This document shows, piece by piece, positions 21,913 through 31,676 of a stretch of 34,403 nt of DNA. The DNA is from Streptomyces sp. SID11385 (GTDB taxonomy: Bacteria > Actinomycetota > Actinomycetes > Streptomycetales > Streptomycetaceae), in NCBI RefSeq assembly GCF_010548245.1, contig NZ_JAAGLR010000332.1:1-34403 (forward strand), written 5' to 3'. The translations under genes were made by a program, and so were the position numbers. Every line of letters begins with the position of its first letter. Position 1 is the stretch's first letter. The notes beneath the pieces are model-generated. The model was not told the DNA's origin and did no database searches. It saw only the letters and a list, made by a program, of their open reading frames with translations.

Positions 21913-23547
21913 ATGCGTGGTGCGACAAGCGCCAAGTGGGTTGCGGGCGCGGCGATCATCGCCCTGGCGGCTACCGCCTGTGGCAGCGACGACGGCGACA
22001 GCAACAGCGACAAGAAGCCGGCCGCGGGCGCGGTGAACGCCAAGGGGATCTTCTCCGTCGAGGTCGGCGAGCCGCAGAACCCGCTCCAGCCGGCGAACAC
22101 GATGGAGTCCAACGGCAGCATCGTCGTCAAGTCGCTGTTCTCGCAGCTCGTCGACTACGACGCCAAGGGCCAGATCAAGATGGTCAACGCCCAGTCGGTG
22201 GAGACCAAGGACAGCAAGACCTACACGGTCAAGCTGAAGCCGGGCTGGAAGTTCCACGACGGCACCGCCGTCACCGCCGAGTCCTACGTCAAGGCGTGGA
22301 ACTGGGCCGCCCAGCCGGCGAACAAGCAGACCAACAGCGCCTGGTTCTCCGACATCAAGGGTTACGACGATGTCGCCCCGGCCAAGGGCAAGCCCAAGGC
22401 CGAGGAGATGTCCGGCCTGAAGGTCGTCGACGACAACACCTTCACGATCGAGCTGAGCAAGTCCCTGCCGTACTTCGAGTACAAGCTCGGCTACGAGGTC
22501 TTCTCGCCGCTCCCCGAGTCCTTCTACAAGGACCCGAAGGCCGCCGGTGAGCACCCGATCGGCAACGGCCCCTACAAGTTCGTCAGCTGGGACCACAAGA
22601 AGCAGATCAAGGTCACCAAGTTCGACGGCTACCAGGGCCCGGACAAGGCGCAGAACGGCGGAGTGGTCTTCAAGAACTACTCCACGCTGGAGACCGCCTA
22701 CGAGGACCTCAAGTCCGGCAACGTCGACGTGCTGCGCCAGATCGGCCCGAAGGACCTCCCGGTCTACAAGACCGACCTCGGCGACCGCGCCGTGGACAAG
22801 GCCTACTCCGCGATCCAGACGATCGTCCCGGCCTTCTACGGCAAGCAGTTCAAGGACATCGACCCCAAGGTCATCCAGGGTCTGTCCATGGCGATCGACC
22901 GCGACACGATCACCAAGACCGTGCTCCAGGGCACCCGCGAGCCCGCCACCGGCTTCGTCGCCAAGGGCGTCAACGGCTACCAGCCGAACGTCGCCGGTGA
23001 CGTCACCAAGTACGACCCGGCCAAGGCGAAGAAGCTCATCAAGGACGGCGGCGGCGTCCCGGGCAACAAGATCTCGATCCAGTACAACGCCGACGGTGGC
23101 CACAAGGAGTGGGTGGAGGCCGTCTGCGGTTCCATCACCAAGGCGACCGGCATCAAGTGCGTGGGCGACTCGAAGGCCGACTTCCAGGCCGACCTGGACG
23201 CTCGTGACGCCAAGCAGGTCAAGTCCTTCTACCGCAGTGGCTGGGTGCTGGACTACCCGATGAACGCCAACTTCATCCGTGACCTCTACGGCACGAAGTC
23301 GGACGGCAACCAGAGCGGCTTCTCCAACAAGGAGGTCGACGCGCTGATCGCGAAGGCCGACTCGGCCAAGACCCTGGAGGACTCCGTCAAGGAGTACCAG
23401 GAGGTCGAGAAGAAGCTCGTCGAGTACATGCCCGGCATCCCGCTCTGGTACTACAAGGTCAACGCCGGCTACTCGGAGAAGGTCCAGAACGTGGACTACT
23501 CGCAGACCGGCGACCCGATCCTGACCCAGATCCAGGTCAAGAAGTAA
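21913..23547 (+). CDS. Oligopeptide-binding lipoprotein, operon 1 (OppA/DppA/BldKB type)
   Basis: Family-5 binding protein of 544 residues from ATG 21913, with AGGAGG 7 bases before it; the paralogue at 27975 starts with the same MRGAT-AKWVAGA sequence, which supports this start. Lipobox LAATAC gives lipidated Cys23, then a charged Asp/Ser/Lys linker. The family run is EPQNPLQPANTMESNGSIVVKSLFSQLV, WKFHDGTAVTAESYVKAWNWA, PIGNGPYKF and QGLSMAIDRDTITKTVL, with the closing FSNKEVDALIAKADSAKT. It should capture peptides outside the membrane for the permeases downstream. It heads operon 1 and is separated from the first permease by two strong hairpins. Confidence 0.93.
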   Translation: MRGATSAKWVAGAAIIALAATACGSDDGDSNSDKKPAAGAVNAKGIFSVEVGEPQNPLQPANTMESNGSIVVKSLFSQLVDYDAKGQIKMVNAQSVETKDSKTYTVKLKPGWKFHDGTAVTAESYVKAWNWAAQPANKQTNSAWFSDIKGYDDVAPAKGKPKAEEMSGLKVVDDNTFTIELSKSLPYFEYKLGYEVFSPLPESFYKDPKAAGEHPIGNGPYKFVSWDHKKQIKVTKFDGYQGPDKAQNGGVVFKNYSTLETAYEDLKSGNVDVLRQIGPKDLPVYKTDLGDRAVDKAYSAIQTIVPAFYGKQFKDIDPKVIQGLSMAIDRDTITKTVLQGTREPATGFVAKGVNGYQPNVAGDVTKYDPAKAKKLIKDGGGVPGNKISIQYNADGGHKEWVEAVCGSITKATGIKCVGDSKADFQADLDARDAKQVKSFYRSGWVLDYPMNANFIRDLYGTKSDGNQSGFSNKEVDALIAKADSAKTLEDSVKEYQEVEKKLVEYMPGIPLWYYKVNAGYSEKVQNVDYSQTGDPILTQIQVKK

Positions 23548-23571
23548 CAAAAGAATCCAGGCTCGTTGCGA

Positions 23572-23600
23572 CCCGGCCGGTGCGAACACCGCCGGCCGGG
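23572..23600 (+). other. Hairpin 1 after the operon 1 binding-protein gene
   Basis: CCCGGCCGG / CCGGCCGGG, a 9-bp stem with an 11-base loop that can pair further, 25 bp after the stop. Such intercistronic stems commonly protect the binding-protein mRNA and lower expression of the permeases. Confidence 0.65.
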
Positions 23601-23617
23601 CGCCTAGCCGCAGCTGG

Positions 23618-23660
23618 GGGCCCTTTTCCGACGGACGCACCGGACGTCGGGGGAGGGCCC
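23618..23660 (+). other. Hairpin 2 before the operon 1 permease gene
   Basis: A 16-bp stem (23618-23633 with 23645-23660; three G-U pairs) with an 11-base loop ends 33 bp before the permease start. With hairpin 1 it may form an attenuator or partial terminator. Confidence 0.6.
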
Positions 23661-23693
23661 GTTGGCTGTCAGCTGTGACTACATGGAGGCACG

Positions 23694-24623
23694 ATGGGGC
23701 GCTACGTCATACGACGCCTGCTCCAGATGATCCCGGTGTTCATCGGGACCACTCTGCTGATCTTTCTCGCGGTTTACCTCCTACCGGGGGACCCCGTGCG
23801 AGGTCTCTTCGGCGACAAGGGGGCCTCACCGGCCCAGCTCGCCTCGCTTCGCCACGAATACGGCCTCGACCGGAACATATTCGTGCAGTACGGCAACTAC
23901 ATGTGGGACATGGTTGCCCACCTCGACTTCGGCACGCAGATCGCGAGCGGACGTCCGGTGACCGACATCCTCGGTGACGCCTTCCCGGTGACCATCAGGC
24001 TCGCTGTCTTCGCGCTCGTCCTGGAGATCGTCTTCGGTATCACGCTCGGCATCATCTCCGGGATGTTCGCCGGCAAGTTCCTGGACCAGGCGATCCTGAT
24101 CCTGACGCTGCTCTTCATCTCGATCCCGGTGTTCGTGCTCGCGTTCCTCGTGAAGTCGGCGATCCTCTTCCCGGCGAACCTGCCACCGAACGTCAACGAC
24201 GACACCAACATCGGGCAGATGCTGGCACCAGCGGCGGTGCTGGCGACGGCCTCACTGGCCTACGTCGCCCGCCTGACCCGGGGCACGCTCGTCGAGAACC
24301 GCCGCGCCGACTACATGCGCACCGCCGTCGCCAAGGGCCTGCCCCGGCGCCGCGTCATCGGTGTGCACCTCATGCGCAACTCGCTGATCCCCGTCGTCAC
24401 CTTCCTCGGTACCGACCTCGGCGCCCTCATGGGCGGCGCGATCGTGACCGAGGGCGCCTTCAACATCAAGGGCGTCGGCGGGACGATCTACGAATCCCTC
24501 GTGCGCCGTGAGGGCACCACGCTGGTCGGACTCGTGACGATCCTCGTCCTCGTCTACCTGCTGTGCAGCCTGCTCGTCGACCTGCTCTACGCGGTCCTGG
24601 ACCCGAGGATTCGCTATGCCTGA
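23694..24623 (+). CDS. Oligopeptide ABC permease, DppB type, operon 1
   Basis: Inner-membrane permease of 309 residues from ATG 23694 with GGAGG upstream. It begins MGRYVIRRLLQMIPVFIGTTLLIFL, as typical of DppB/OppB. Six helices are predicted, with the long external loop after helix 1. The ATPase-docking segment is RTAVAKGLPRRRVIGVHLMRNSLIPVVTFLGTDLGALMGGAIVTE. It ends LLYAVLDPRIRYA and overlaps the next permease by 8 bp (ATGCCTGA). It forms the channel with the DppC-type partner. Confidence 0.95.
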   Translation: MGRYVIRRLLQMIPVFIGTTLLIFLAVYLLPGDPVRGLFGDKGASPAQLASLRHEYGLDRNIFVQYGNYMWDMVAHLDFGTQIASGRPVTDILGDAFPVTIRLAVFALVLEIVFGITLGIISGMFAGKFLDQAILILTLLFISIPVFVLAFLVKSAILFPANLPPNVNDDTNIGQMLAPAAVLATASLAYVARLTRGTLVENRRADYMRTAVAKGLPRRRVIGVHLMRNSLIPVVTFLGTDLGALMGGAIVTEGAFNIKGVGGTIYESLVRREGTTLVGLVTILVLVYLLCSLLVDLLYAVLDPRIRYA

Positions 24624-25584
24624 CCTCACCAAGGAAGCGGCCGACGAAGCCGCGAAGCACACGCTCGGCGAAGAGGTCCCCACGACCGACACCGCCGTCG
24701 TCGAGAAGGCCGCGAAGGACAAGACCCGCAGCCTGTGGGGCGACGCCTGGGTGGACCTGCGCCGCCGGCCGATGTTCATCATCTCGGCGCTGATCATCCT
24801 GCTGCTCATCGTCATGTCGGCCTGGCCCGGTCTCTTCACCGGCACCGACCCCACGGCGACGGACCTCCAGAACCACTACCTGAGCAAGCCGAAGCTCGGG
24901 CACGTCTTCCAGGCCGACTGGCTCGGTTACGACCAGCAGGGCCGCTCCGTCTACTCCCGCCTCGTCCACGGCACCCGCAACTCGGTCCTCGTGGGCTTCG
25001 GCGCGACGATCATCGTGACGCTGCTCGGCAGCTTCGTCGGCATGATCGCCGGTTACTTCGGCGGCTGGCTCGACGCGATCCTGTCCCGGGTGACCGACAT
25101 CTTCTTCGGCATCCCGTTCCTGCTCGGCGCCATGCTCGTCATGAACGCCTTCACCGACCGCAAGTGGTGGCTCGTCGCCGCCGCGCTCGGCGTCCTCGGC
25201 TGGACGCAGATCACCCGCGTCATGCGCGGCTCGGTGCTCACCGTCAAGCAGTCCGACTACGTCCAGGCCGCGAAGGCACTCGGCGCGAGCACCTCGCGGA
25301 TCATGATCCGGCACATCCTGCCGAACGCCATGGCCCCGGTGATCGTCGTCGCGACCATCGCGCTCGGCACGTACATCGGCGCGGAGGCCACGCTCTCCTA
25401 CCTCGGCCTCGGGCTCTCCGCCCCGGCCGTCTCCTGGGGCGCGGACATCTCCGACGGCCTCGCCCAGATCCGGGTGGCCCAGCACGTGCTGCTGTACCCC
25501 TCGATCATGCTGACGCTCACCGTTTTCGCCTTCATCATGCTCGGCGAAGCCGTCCGCAACGCCCTCGACCCGAAGCTCCGCTGA
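24616..25584 (+). CDS. Oligopeptide ABC permease, DppC type, operon 1
   Basis: Permease of 322 residues starting inside the end of the DppB-type gene. A charged cytoplasmic tail of about 45 residues leads to RSLWGDAWVDLRRRPMFIISALIILLLIV, the DppC/OppC start. Five or six helices follow. The docking loop is QSDYVQAAKALGASTSRIMIRHILPNAMAPVIV, and the end MLGEAVRNALDPKLR is standard for the family. Confidence 0.95.
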   Translation: MPDLTKEAADEAAKHTLGEEVPTTDTAVVEKAAKDKTRSLWGDAWVDLRRRPMFIISALIILLLIVMSAWPGLFTGTDPTATDLQNHYLSKPKLGHVFQADWLGYDQQGRSVYSRLVHGTRNSVLVGFGATIIVTLLGSFVGMIAGYFGGWLDAILSRVTDIFFGIPFLLGAMLVMNAFTDRKWWLVAAALGVLGWTQITRVMRGSVLTVKQSDYVQAAKALGASTSRIMIRHILPNAMAPVIVVATIALGTYIGAEATLSYLGLGLSAPAVSWGADISDGLAQIRVAQHVLLYPSIMLTLTVFAFIMLGEAVRNALDPKLR

Positions 25585-25595
25585 GGGAGACGCTC

Positions 25596-26649
<1,054 letters not shown>

Positions 26650-26657
<8 letters not shown>

Positions 26658-27795
26658 GAAGCCGGAGCAGAAGAAGGCTGACGCCGCCCCCAACGTCTCC
26701 GCCGTGGAGACGGTGAAGGCCGCCACCGAGGACGAGGCCGTCGCGGCGATCGACGCGAGCGTCGACCGCGGGGAGCCGATCCTCCAGGTGCGGGGCCTCA
26801 AGAAGCACTTCCCGCTCACCCAGGGGATCGTCTTCAAGCGCCAGGTCGGCGCGGTCAAGGCCGTGGACGGGGTCTCCTTCGACCTCTACCAGGGCGAGAC
26901 GCTCGGCATCGTGGGCGAGTCCGGCTGTGGCAAGTCCACCGTCGCGAAGCTGCTCATGACGCTGGAGACGGCGACCGCGGGCGAGGTCTTCTACAAGGGC
27001 CAGGACATCACCAAGCTGTCCGGGCGCGCCCTGAAGGCCGTGCGCCGCAACATCCAGATGGTGTTCCAGGACCCGTACACCTCGCTGAACCCGCGCATGA
27101 CGGTCGGCGACATCATCGGCGAGCCCTTCGACATCCACCCGGAGGTCGCGCCGAAGGGGGACCGGCGCAAGCGCGTGCAGGACCTCCTCGACGTCGTCGG
27201 GCTGAACCCGGAGTACATCAGCCGGTACCCGCACCAGTTCTCCGGCGGTCAGCGCCAGCGCATCGGCATCGCCCGCGGCCTCGCGCTCAACCCGGAGGTC
27301 ATCATCTGCGACGAGCCGGTCTCCGCGCTCGACGTCTCGGTGCAGGCCCAGGTCATCAACCTGATGGAGCGACTGCAGGACGAGTTCAACCTGTCCTACA
27401 TCTTCATCGCGCACGACCTGTCGATCGTCCGCCACATCTCGGACCGGGTCGGGGTCATGTACCTCGGCAAGATGGCCGAGATCGGCACCGACGAGCAGAT
27501 CTACGAGCACCCCACGCACCCGTACACGCAGGCGCTGCTCTCCGCCGTCCCGGTCCCCGACCCCGAGGCCCGCGACCACCGCGAGCGGATCATCCTGTCG
27601 GGCGACGTGCCCTCGCCGGCCAACCCGCCCTCGGGCTGCTCCTTCCGCACCCGCTGCTGGAAGGCCCAGGACAAGTGCGCGCAGGAGACCCCCCTCCTCG
27701 CGGTGCCGGAGGTCTTCCGTACGAAGGACATCCCGGCCGCGCACGAGTCGGCGTGCCACTTCGCCGAGGAGAAGGACATCGTGCACGCCGCCTGA
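26650..27795 (+). CDS. Oligopeptide ABC transporter ATPase, DppF type, operon 1
   Basis: ATPase of 381 residues from ATG 26650, with AAGGAG upstream within the preceding gene. About 40 charged residues (MAEKPEQKKADAAPNVSAVE...) precede the domain, longer than usual. Walker A GESGCGKS (89-96), [21 protein letters not shown], signature FSGGQRQR, Walker [13 protein letters not shown] and IAHDLS are present. The C-terminal domain carries SGCSFRTRCWKAQDKC and ESACHFAEE. It is the last gene of operon 1, followed by a terminator. Confidence 0.95.
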
Positions 27796-27811
27796 GGCGT
27801 CCCGTCCGGCC

Positions 27812-27847
27812 CGAAGGCCCCGTCACCGCGAGGTGGCGGGGCCTTCG
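27812..27847 (+). terminator. Terminator of peptide operon 1
   Basis: CGAAGGCCCCGTCACC and GGTGGCGGGGCCTTCG form a 16-bp stem (one G-U pair) with a 4-base loop GCGA, 16 bp after the stop. It marks operons 1 and 2 as separate transcription units. Confidence 0.88.
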
Positions 27848-27974
27848 CCGTACCCGCGCCGCCCGCCCGCGCCCTCCCCGGGTGACTCGCCCGGCTCAGC
27901 TCGCCGTGCGCGCTTGTACCTTATGCGATGGTATGAGGCACTAAGTGCGATATGACGCTCACGAGGAGGCACCG
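27848..27974 (+). promoter_or_regulatory. Promoter region of peptide operon 2
   Basis: The AT-richer part (27912-27956) contains the palindrome GCACTAAGTGC (27938-27948) and two TGCGAT copies (27924 and 27946) 22 bp apart. A TATGAC box at 27951-27956 could be a -10 element, though no good -35 is seen at normal spacing. GAGGAGG at 27963-27969 is the ribosome site for ATG 27975. Confidence 0.4.
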
Positions 27975-29621
27975 ATGCGAGGAGCCACGCACGCGAAATG
28001 GGTCGCGGGGGCGGTCGTCGTGGCGCTGGCCGCGACGGGCTGCGGCGGCGGCGACGACAGCGGTGGCGGTGGCGGTGGCGGCGGTGGCAACGGTGGTGGC
28101 GTCGTGCGCGCCTCCTGGGGTGATCCGCAGAACCCCCTGGAGCCGGCGAACACCAACGAGGTGCAGGGCGGCAAGGTCCTCGACCTGGTCTTCCGGGGTC
28201 TCAAGCGGTACAACCCGAAGACCGGCAAGGCCGAGGACATGCTGGCCGAGAAGATCGACACCAAGGACTCCCAGACCTTCGACATCACCATCAAGAGCGG
28301 CTGGAAGTTCTCCAACGGCGAGAAGGTCACCGCCAAATCCTTCGTGGACGCCTGGAACTACGGCGCGAATCTGAAGAACAACCAGAAGAACGCCTACTTC
28401 TTCGGCCAGATCGACGGCTACGACAAGGTGCACCCCTCGGAGGGGCAGGCCACCGCCCAGACGCTCTCCGGGCTCAAGGTCACCGGGGACCGCACCTTCA
28501 CCGTCAAGCTCAACCAGAAGTTCTCGACCTGGCCCGAGACCCTCGGCTACGCGGCCTTCGCCCCGCTGCCCCGCTCCTTCTTCGACAACCACGCGCAGTG
28601 GCTCAAGAAGCCCATCGGCAACGGCCCCTACACCATCAACTCCTACAAGCGCGGCTCGCAGATGCAGCTCCGCAAGTGGGACGCCTACCCCGGCGACGAC
28701 AAGGCGCGCAACGACGGCGTGGACCTCAAGGTCTACACCGACGTCAACACCGCCTACACCGACCTGACCGCCGGGAACCTCGACATCGCGGACGACATCC
28801 CGGCCAACCAGCTCCGCAACGTCAAGAACGACCTCGGCGACCGGTACATCAACCAGCCGGCCGGCATCATCCAGACCCTCGCCTTCCCCTTCTACGACAA
28901 GGAGTGGAACGGTCCCAAGAGCGCGGACCTGCGCAAGGGCCTGTCGATGGCGATCAACCGCAAGCAGATCACCGAGACGATCTTCCAGAAGACCCGCACC
29001 CCCGCCACCGACTGGACCTCGCCCGTGCTCGGCGAGGACGGCGGGTACAAGCCGGGGCTGTGCGGCGAGGCGTGCGCGTACAAGCCCGACGAGGCGAAGA
29101 AGCTCATCGAGGGCGCGGGCGGCATCCCGAACGGCCAGCTCAAGATCGGCTACAACGCCGACACCGGCTCCCACAAGGAGTGGGTCGACGCGATCTGCAA
29201 CAACATCAACAACGCCCTGGACAACGACAAGGCGTGCGTCGGCGACCCGACCGGCACCTTCGCGGACTTCCGCAACAAGATCGGCCAGCACAAGATGCCC
29301 GGCCCCTTCCGCGCCGGCTGGCAGATGGACTACCCGCTCATCCAGAACTTCCTCCAGCCGCTGTACTACACCGACGCCTCCTCCAACGACGGCAAGTACA
29401 GCTCGAAGAAGTTCGACAGCCTCATCGACAAGGCGAACGCCGAGACGGACACCAAGAAGGCCGTGACGACCTTCCAGGACGCCGAGAAGGTCCTGCGCGA
29501 CGACATGGGCGCCATCCCGCTCTGGTACCAGAACGGCAACGCCGGCTACTCCGACCGCCTCTCGAACGTGGCCCTGAACCCCTTCAGCGTCCCGGTCTAC
29601 AACGAGATCAAGGTCAGCTGA
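27975..29621 (+). CDS. Oligopeptide-binding lipoprotein, operon 2 (OppA/DppA/BldKB type)
   Basis: Family-5 binding protein of 548 residues from ATG 27975 with GAGGAGG upstream. Lipobox LAATGC gives lipidated Cys23, followed by an almost pure Gly linker (DDSGGGGGGGGGNGGG). Main segments: WGDPQNPLEPANTNEVQGGKVLDLVF, WKFSNGEKVTAKSFVDAWNYG, PIGNGPYTI, KGLSMAINRKQITETIF. Pairs of cysteines near LCGEACAYK and in ICNN/KACVGD could form disulfides outside the cell. It is a paralogue of the operon 1 protein but clearly diverged in the binding lobes, so a different peptide preference is likely. Confidence 0.93.
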   Translation: MRGATHAKWVAGAVVVALAATGCGGGDDSGGGGGGGGGNGGGVVRASWGDPQNPLEPANTNEVQGGKVLDLVFRGLKRYNPKTGKAEDMLAEKIDTKDSQTFDITIKSGWKFSNGEKVTAKSFVDAWNYGANLKNNQKNAYFFGQIDGYDKVHPSEGQATAQTLSGLKVTGDRTFTVKLNQKFSTWPETLGYAAFAPLPRSFFDNHAQWLKKPIGNGPYTINSYKRGSQMQLRKWDAYPGDDKARNDGVDLKVYTDVNTAYTDLTAGNLDIADDIPANQLRNVKNDLGDRYINQPAGIIQTLAFPFYDKEWNGPKSADLRKGLSMAINRKQITETIFQKTRTPATDWTSPVLGEDGGYKPGLCGEACAYKPDEAKKLIEGAGGIPNGQLKIGYNADTGSHKEWVDAICNNINNALDNDKACVGDPTGTFADFRNKIGQHKMPGPFRAGWQMDYPLIQNFLQPLYYTDASSNDGKYSSKKFDSLIDKANAETDTKKAVTTFQDAEKVLRDDMGAIPLWYQNGNAGYSDRLSNVALNPFSVPVYNEIKVS

Positions 29622-29644
29622 CGGCGGACCGCCCCGGCCGACGG

Positions 29645-29671
29645 GCCCGGCGCACGCTCCGTGCGCCGGGC
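29645..29671 (+). other. Hairpin after the operon 2 binding-protein gene
   Basis: Perfect 11-bp stem GCCCGGCGCAC / GTGCGCCGGGC with a 5-base loop, 23 bp after the stop. It is in the same place as the hairpins in operon 1, though the sequence differs. Confidence 0.7.
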
Positions 29672-29736
29672 ACCGGCGTTTCCCTGTCCCCCCGCCCCAC
29701 CCGCCAGGGCCCGCGCCCCCAACCCCGGAGCTGTCC

Positions 29737-30660
29737 ATGGGACGTTATGTGATCCGGCGTCTGCTCCAGATGATCCCGGTCTTCATCGGCGCCACGCTGC
29801 TGATCTTCCTGATGGTGAACGTGATGGGCGACCCCATCGCGGGCCTGTGCGGTGACCGCCAGTGCGACCCGGCCACCGCCAGCCAGCTCCGTCACGACCT
29901 CGGCCTCGACAAGCCCGTGTGGCAGCAATACCTCACCTACATGGGCAACCTCTTCACCGGGGACTTCGGCACCGCCTTCAACGGCGAGTCCGTCCTCGAC
30001 CTGATGGGCGACGCCTTCCCGGTCACGATCCGGCTCACCATCATCGCGATCATCTTCGAGATCGTCATCGGCATCAGCCTCGGCGTCCTCACCGGGCTGC
30101 GCCGCGGCAAGCCCGACGACACGGGCGTCCTCATCCTCACACTCGTCGTGATCTCGGTGCCGACCTTCGTCACCGGCCTGCTGCTGCAACTGCTCCTCGG
30201 CGTGAAGTGGGGCTGGATCAAACCGGCCGTGTCCGCCGAGGCCCCCTTCGACGAACTGATCCTGCCCGGACTCGTCCTCGCCTCGGTCTCGCTCGCCTAC
30301 GTCACCCGCCTGACGCGGACCTCGATCGCCGAGAACCGCCGCGCCGACTACGTCCGCACCGCCATCGCCAAGGGGCTGCCGCGCCACCGCGTCATCGTGC
30401 GGCACCTGCTGCGCAACTCGCTCATCCCCGTCGTCACCTTCATCGGCACCGACATCGGCGCCCTCATGGGCGGCGCGATCGTCACCGAACGCATCTTCAA
30501 CATCCACGGCGTCGGCTACCAGCTCTACCAGGGCATCCTGCGGCAGAACACGCAGACGGTGGTCGGCTTCGTGACCGTACTCGTCCTCGTCTTCCTGATC
30601 GCCAACCTCCTCGTCGACCTTCTCTACGCCGTTCTCGACCCGAGGATTCGCTATGCGTGA
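29737..30660 (+). CDS. Oligopeptide ABC permease, DppB type, operon 2
   Basis: Permease of 307 residues from ATG 29737, beginning MGRYVIRRLLQMIPVFIGATLLIFL. Six helices. The loop after helix 1 contains a CGDRQC cysteine pair absent from the operon 1 paralogue. The docking segment RTAIAKGLPRHRVIVRHLLRNSLIPVVTFIGTDIGALMGGAIVTE and the end LLYAVLDPRIRYA are nearly identical to operon 1. It overlaps the next gene by 8 bp (ATGCGTGA). The ribosome site is weak (CCGGAGCTGTCC). Confidence 0.95.
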   Translation: MGRYVIRRLLQMIPVFIGATLLIFLMVNVMGDPIAGLCGDRQCDPATASQLRHDLGLDKPVWQQYLTYMGNLFTGDFGTAFNGESVLDLMGDAFPVTIRLTIIAIIFEIVIGISLGVLTGLRRGKPDDTGVLILTLVVISVPTFVTGLLLQLLLGVKWGWIKPAVSAEAPFDELILPGLVLASVSLAYVTRLTRTSIAENRRADYVRTAIAKGLPRHRVIVRHLLRNSLIPVVTFIGTDIGALMGGAIVTERIFNIHGVGYQLYQGILRQNTQTVVGFVTVLVLVFLIANLLVDLLYAVLDPRIRYA

Positions 30661-31666
30661 GCCCGAGCCCACTCCGGAGTCCGAGCCGGAGCCGGAGAAC
30701 CACCTCCCGCCCGCCGACGAGGCCGTCGGCGCCCGCGGCCAAGGCGGGGTGGAGGCCCTCGCGACCGGCGAGGGCGGCAGCCTGGTCGGCGAGGAGCCCG
30801 AGGGCGGCGACCCGCGCGAGAAACCCCGCAGCCTGTGGTCCGACGCCTGGCGCGACCTGCGCCGCAACCCGGTCTTCATCATCTCCGCGCTGATCATCCT
30901 CTTCCTGATCGTGATCTCGATCTGGCCGTCCCTGATCGCCTCGGGCAACCCGCTCAAGTGCGACCTCTCCGACGCGCAGAAGGGCTCCCGCTCCGGGCAC
31001 CCCTTCGGCTTCACCAACCAGGGCTGCGACGTCTACACACGCACCGTCTACGGCGCCCGCGCCTCGGTGACCGTCGGCGTCTGCGCCACCCTCGGCGTCG
31101 CGATCCTCGGCTCGATCCTCGGCGGCCTCGCCGGGTTCTTCGGCGGCTTCTGGGACTCGATCCTGTCCCGCCTCACCGACATCTTCTTCGCGATCCCCGT
31201 CGTCCTCGGCGGCCTCGTCCTGCTCTCCGTCGTCACCTCGAACACGGTCTGGCCCGTCGTCGGCTTCATCGTGCTCCTCGGCTGGCCGCAGATCGCCCGC
31301 ATCGCCCGCGGCTCCGTCATCACGACGAAGCAGAACGACTACGTCGAGGCCGCGCGCGCCCTCGGCGCCTCCAACACCCGCATGCTGCTCCGCCACATCA
31401 CGCCGAACGCCGTCGCGCCCGTCATCGTCGTCGCGACCATCGCGCTCGGCACGTACGTGGCACTCGAAGCCACCCTCTCCTTCCTCGGCGTCGGGCTCCG
31501 GCCCCCCACCGTCTCCTGGGGCATCGACATCTCGGACGCCTCGGGGAACGTGCGCAACGCCCCGCACATGCTCCTGTGGCCCTCCGGGGCCCTGGCGATC
31601 ACCGTGCTCGCCTTCATCATGCTCGGCGACGCGGTGCGCGACGCCCTCGACCCCAAGCTGCGCTGA
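30653..31666 (+). CDS. Oligopeptide ABC permease, DppC type, operon 2
   Basis: Permease of 337 residues starting within the DppB-type gene. Its N-terminal cytoplasmic tail is about 60 residues, Glu/Pro/Gly-rich (MREPEPTPESEPEPENHLPP), longer and more acidic than in operon 1. Then KPRSLWSDAWRDLRRNPVFIISALIILFLIVISIW. The docking loop is QNDYVEAARALGASNTRMLLRHITPNAVAPVIV and the end is MLGDAVRDALDPKLR. The external loop has CDLSDAQKG and FTNQGCDVY, a possible disulfide. Confidence 0.95.
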   Translation: MREPEPTPESEPEPENHLPPADEAVGARGQGGVEALATGEGGSLVGEEPEGGDPREKPRSLWSDAWRDLRRNPVFIISALIILFLIVISIWPSLIASGNPLKCDLSDAQKGSRSGHPFGFTNQGCDVYTRTVYGARASVTVGVCATLGVAILGSILGGLAGFFGGFWDSILSRLTDIFFAIPVVLGGLVLLSVVTSNTVWPVVGFIVLLGWPQIARIARGSVITTKQNDYVEAARALGASNTRMLLRHITPNAVAPVIVVATIALGTYVALEATLSFLGVGLRPPTVSWGIDISDASGNVRNAPHMLLWPSGALAITVLAFIMLGDAVRDALDPKLR

Positions 31667-31676
31667 GGAGCCCGCC

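Noticed and set aside
23694-24623. TTA codon (bldA control) near the start of the operon 1 DppB-type gene
   Set aside because: The TTA at 23774-23776 is out of frame (GTT-TAC). I saw no in-frame TTA in any gene of the window by eye.
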